Part shown: piece by piece, positions 16,481 through 16,743 of the stretch
Layout of the letters: each line of letters begins with the position of its first letter
Numbering within the stretch: position 1 is the stretch's first letter
NCBI GenBank assembly: GCA_964394085.1
Contig: CAYMWF010000062.1
Coordinates: 1 to 16,743, forward strand
DNA: 16,743 bases
Source: CAYMWF01 sp964394085 [NCBI: uncultured Gemmatimonadota bacterium]
GTDB taxonomy: Bacteria; GCA-2686955; CAYMWF01
Reading direction: 5' to 3'
Translations under genes and position numbers: made by a program
The notes under the pieces: model-generated
Told to the model about the DNA's origin: nothing
Seen by the model: the letters and a program-made list of their open reading frames with translations, nothing else
Database searches by the model: none

Positions 16481-16743
16481 ACGAAAAAAAATGGCGCTGC
16501 ACAATCTGCCAGCACGAAATCAATGTTGTGACTCCGCTCCAGAAGTGCCCCGTCTGCTCGGCGCCCCCGGGCAAGTTCGTTCCCGCCGCCGGCGTTTCCG
16601 ACACGGATACCGTTGCCGCCGCCGCCTCCGCGCAGCCCGTCTCCGCCGCCGGTGCTCCCGGACAGCCCGATCCAGCCGCCGCCGCTTCCGGCCAGGACAC
16701 CGCCGCCGACTCCTCCGGTGCGGCCGCACCCGCGGAACCCGCA
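16477..16743 (+). CDS. Rubredoxin-like domain protein, 3' end outside window
   Basis: AAGGAG at 16464-16469 lies seven bases before the ATG. The first 34 residues contain KWRCTIC (Cys8, Cys11) and KCPVCSAPPGKF (Cys24, Cys27), the two CxxC knuckles of a rubredoxin-type iron site, in the short spacing found in the C-terminal domain of rubrerythrins and in stand-alone rubredoxin-like proteins. The usual glycine after the first knuckle is replaced by Gln-His. An Ala/Pro/Ser-rich low-complexity stretch follows and runs off the window at codon 89 without a stop, so a further domain probably lies beyond. The domain would carry electrons or bind iron or zinc. It is co-directional with the DUF362 gene and overlaps the extended frame described at 16415. 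Confidence 0.75.
   Translation, partial: MNEKKWRCTICQHEINVVTPLQKCPVCSAPPGKFVPAAGVSDTDTVAAAASAQPVSAAGAPGQPDPAAAASGQDTAADSSGAAAPAEPA

Overview
The window joins two stretches of very different composition. Positions 1 to about 5940 are AT-rich. They hold the 3' part of a large glycoside-hydrolase-like gene, a secreted right-handed beta-helix protein and a large serine recombinase. From about 5950 to the end the DNA is GC-rich and looks like the resident chromosome of a Gram-negative bacterium. A Tat-type DUF362 protein with a C-terminal 'PNPFNP'/FlgD-like domain, a propeller-plus-beta-barrel outer-membrane protein, and the IDAGDP/DMGAYEY beta-helix ending are features often met in the FCB group and related uncultivated candidate phyla. 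The phylum itself cannot be fixed from this window.

Layout: (1) 1-5940 is read as the right-hand part of an integrated element. Its recombinase (4361-6112) lies at the edge and runs head-on into an HNH endonuclease gene of the DUF222 type (7395-5866, minus strand). The HNH motif of that gene breaks off right after its His-His pair, at the point where composition changes. The simplest reading is integration of the recombinase-carrying element into the 3' part of the HNH gene, with the junction near 5930-5950. (2) 7396-8415 is about 1 kb without a convincing gene. It has a good promoter for the HNH gene, an 18-bp perfect palindrome and a 35-bp tandem repeat. (3) 8416-9543 encodes a Tat-type DUF362 protein, followed by a non-coding array of roughly 80-bp repeats. 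(4) 10042-16743 is a co-directional cluster, probably an operon: a small four-cysteine protein, a 1420-residue outer-membrane protein, a second DUF362 protein with a FlgD-like C-terminal domain, and the start of a rubredoxin-like protein that runs off the window.

The best candidate for an undescribed system is the 8416-16743 block. Two exported DUF362 paralogues flank a propeller/beta-barrel outer-membrane protein, with Cys-rich metal-binding proteins on either side, which suggests an envelope-associated redox or metal function. That is inference from context only. No tRNA, rRNA or CRISPR array was recognised.
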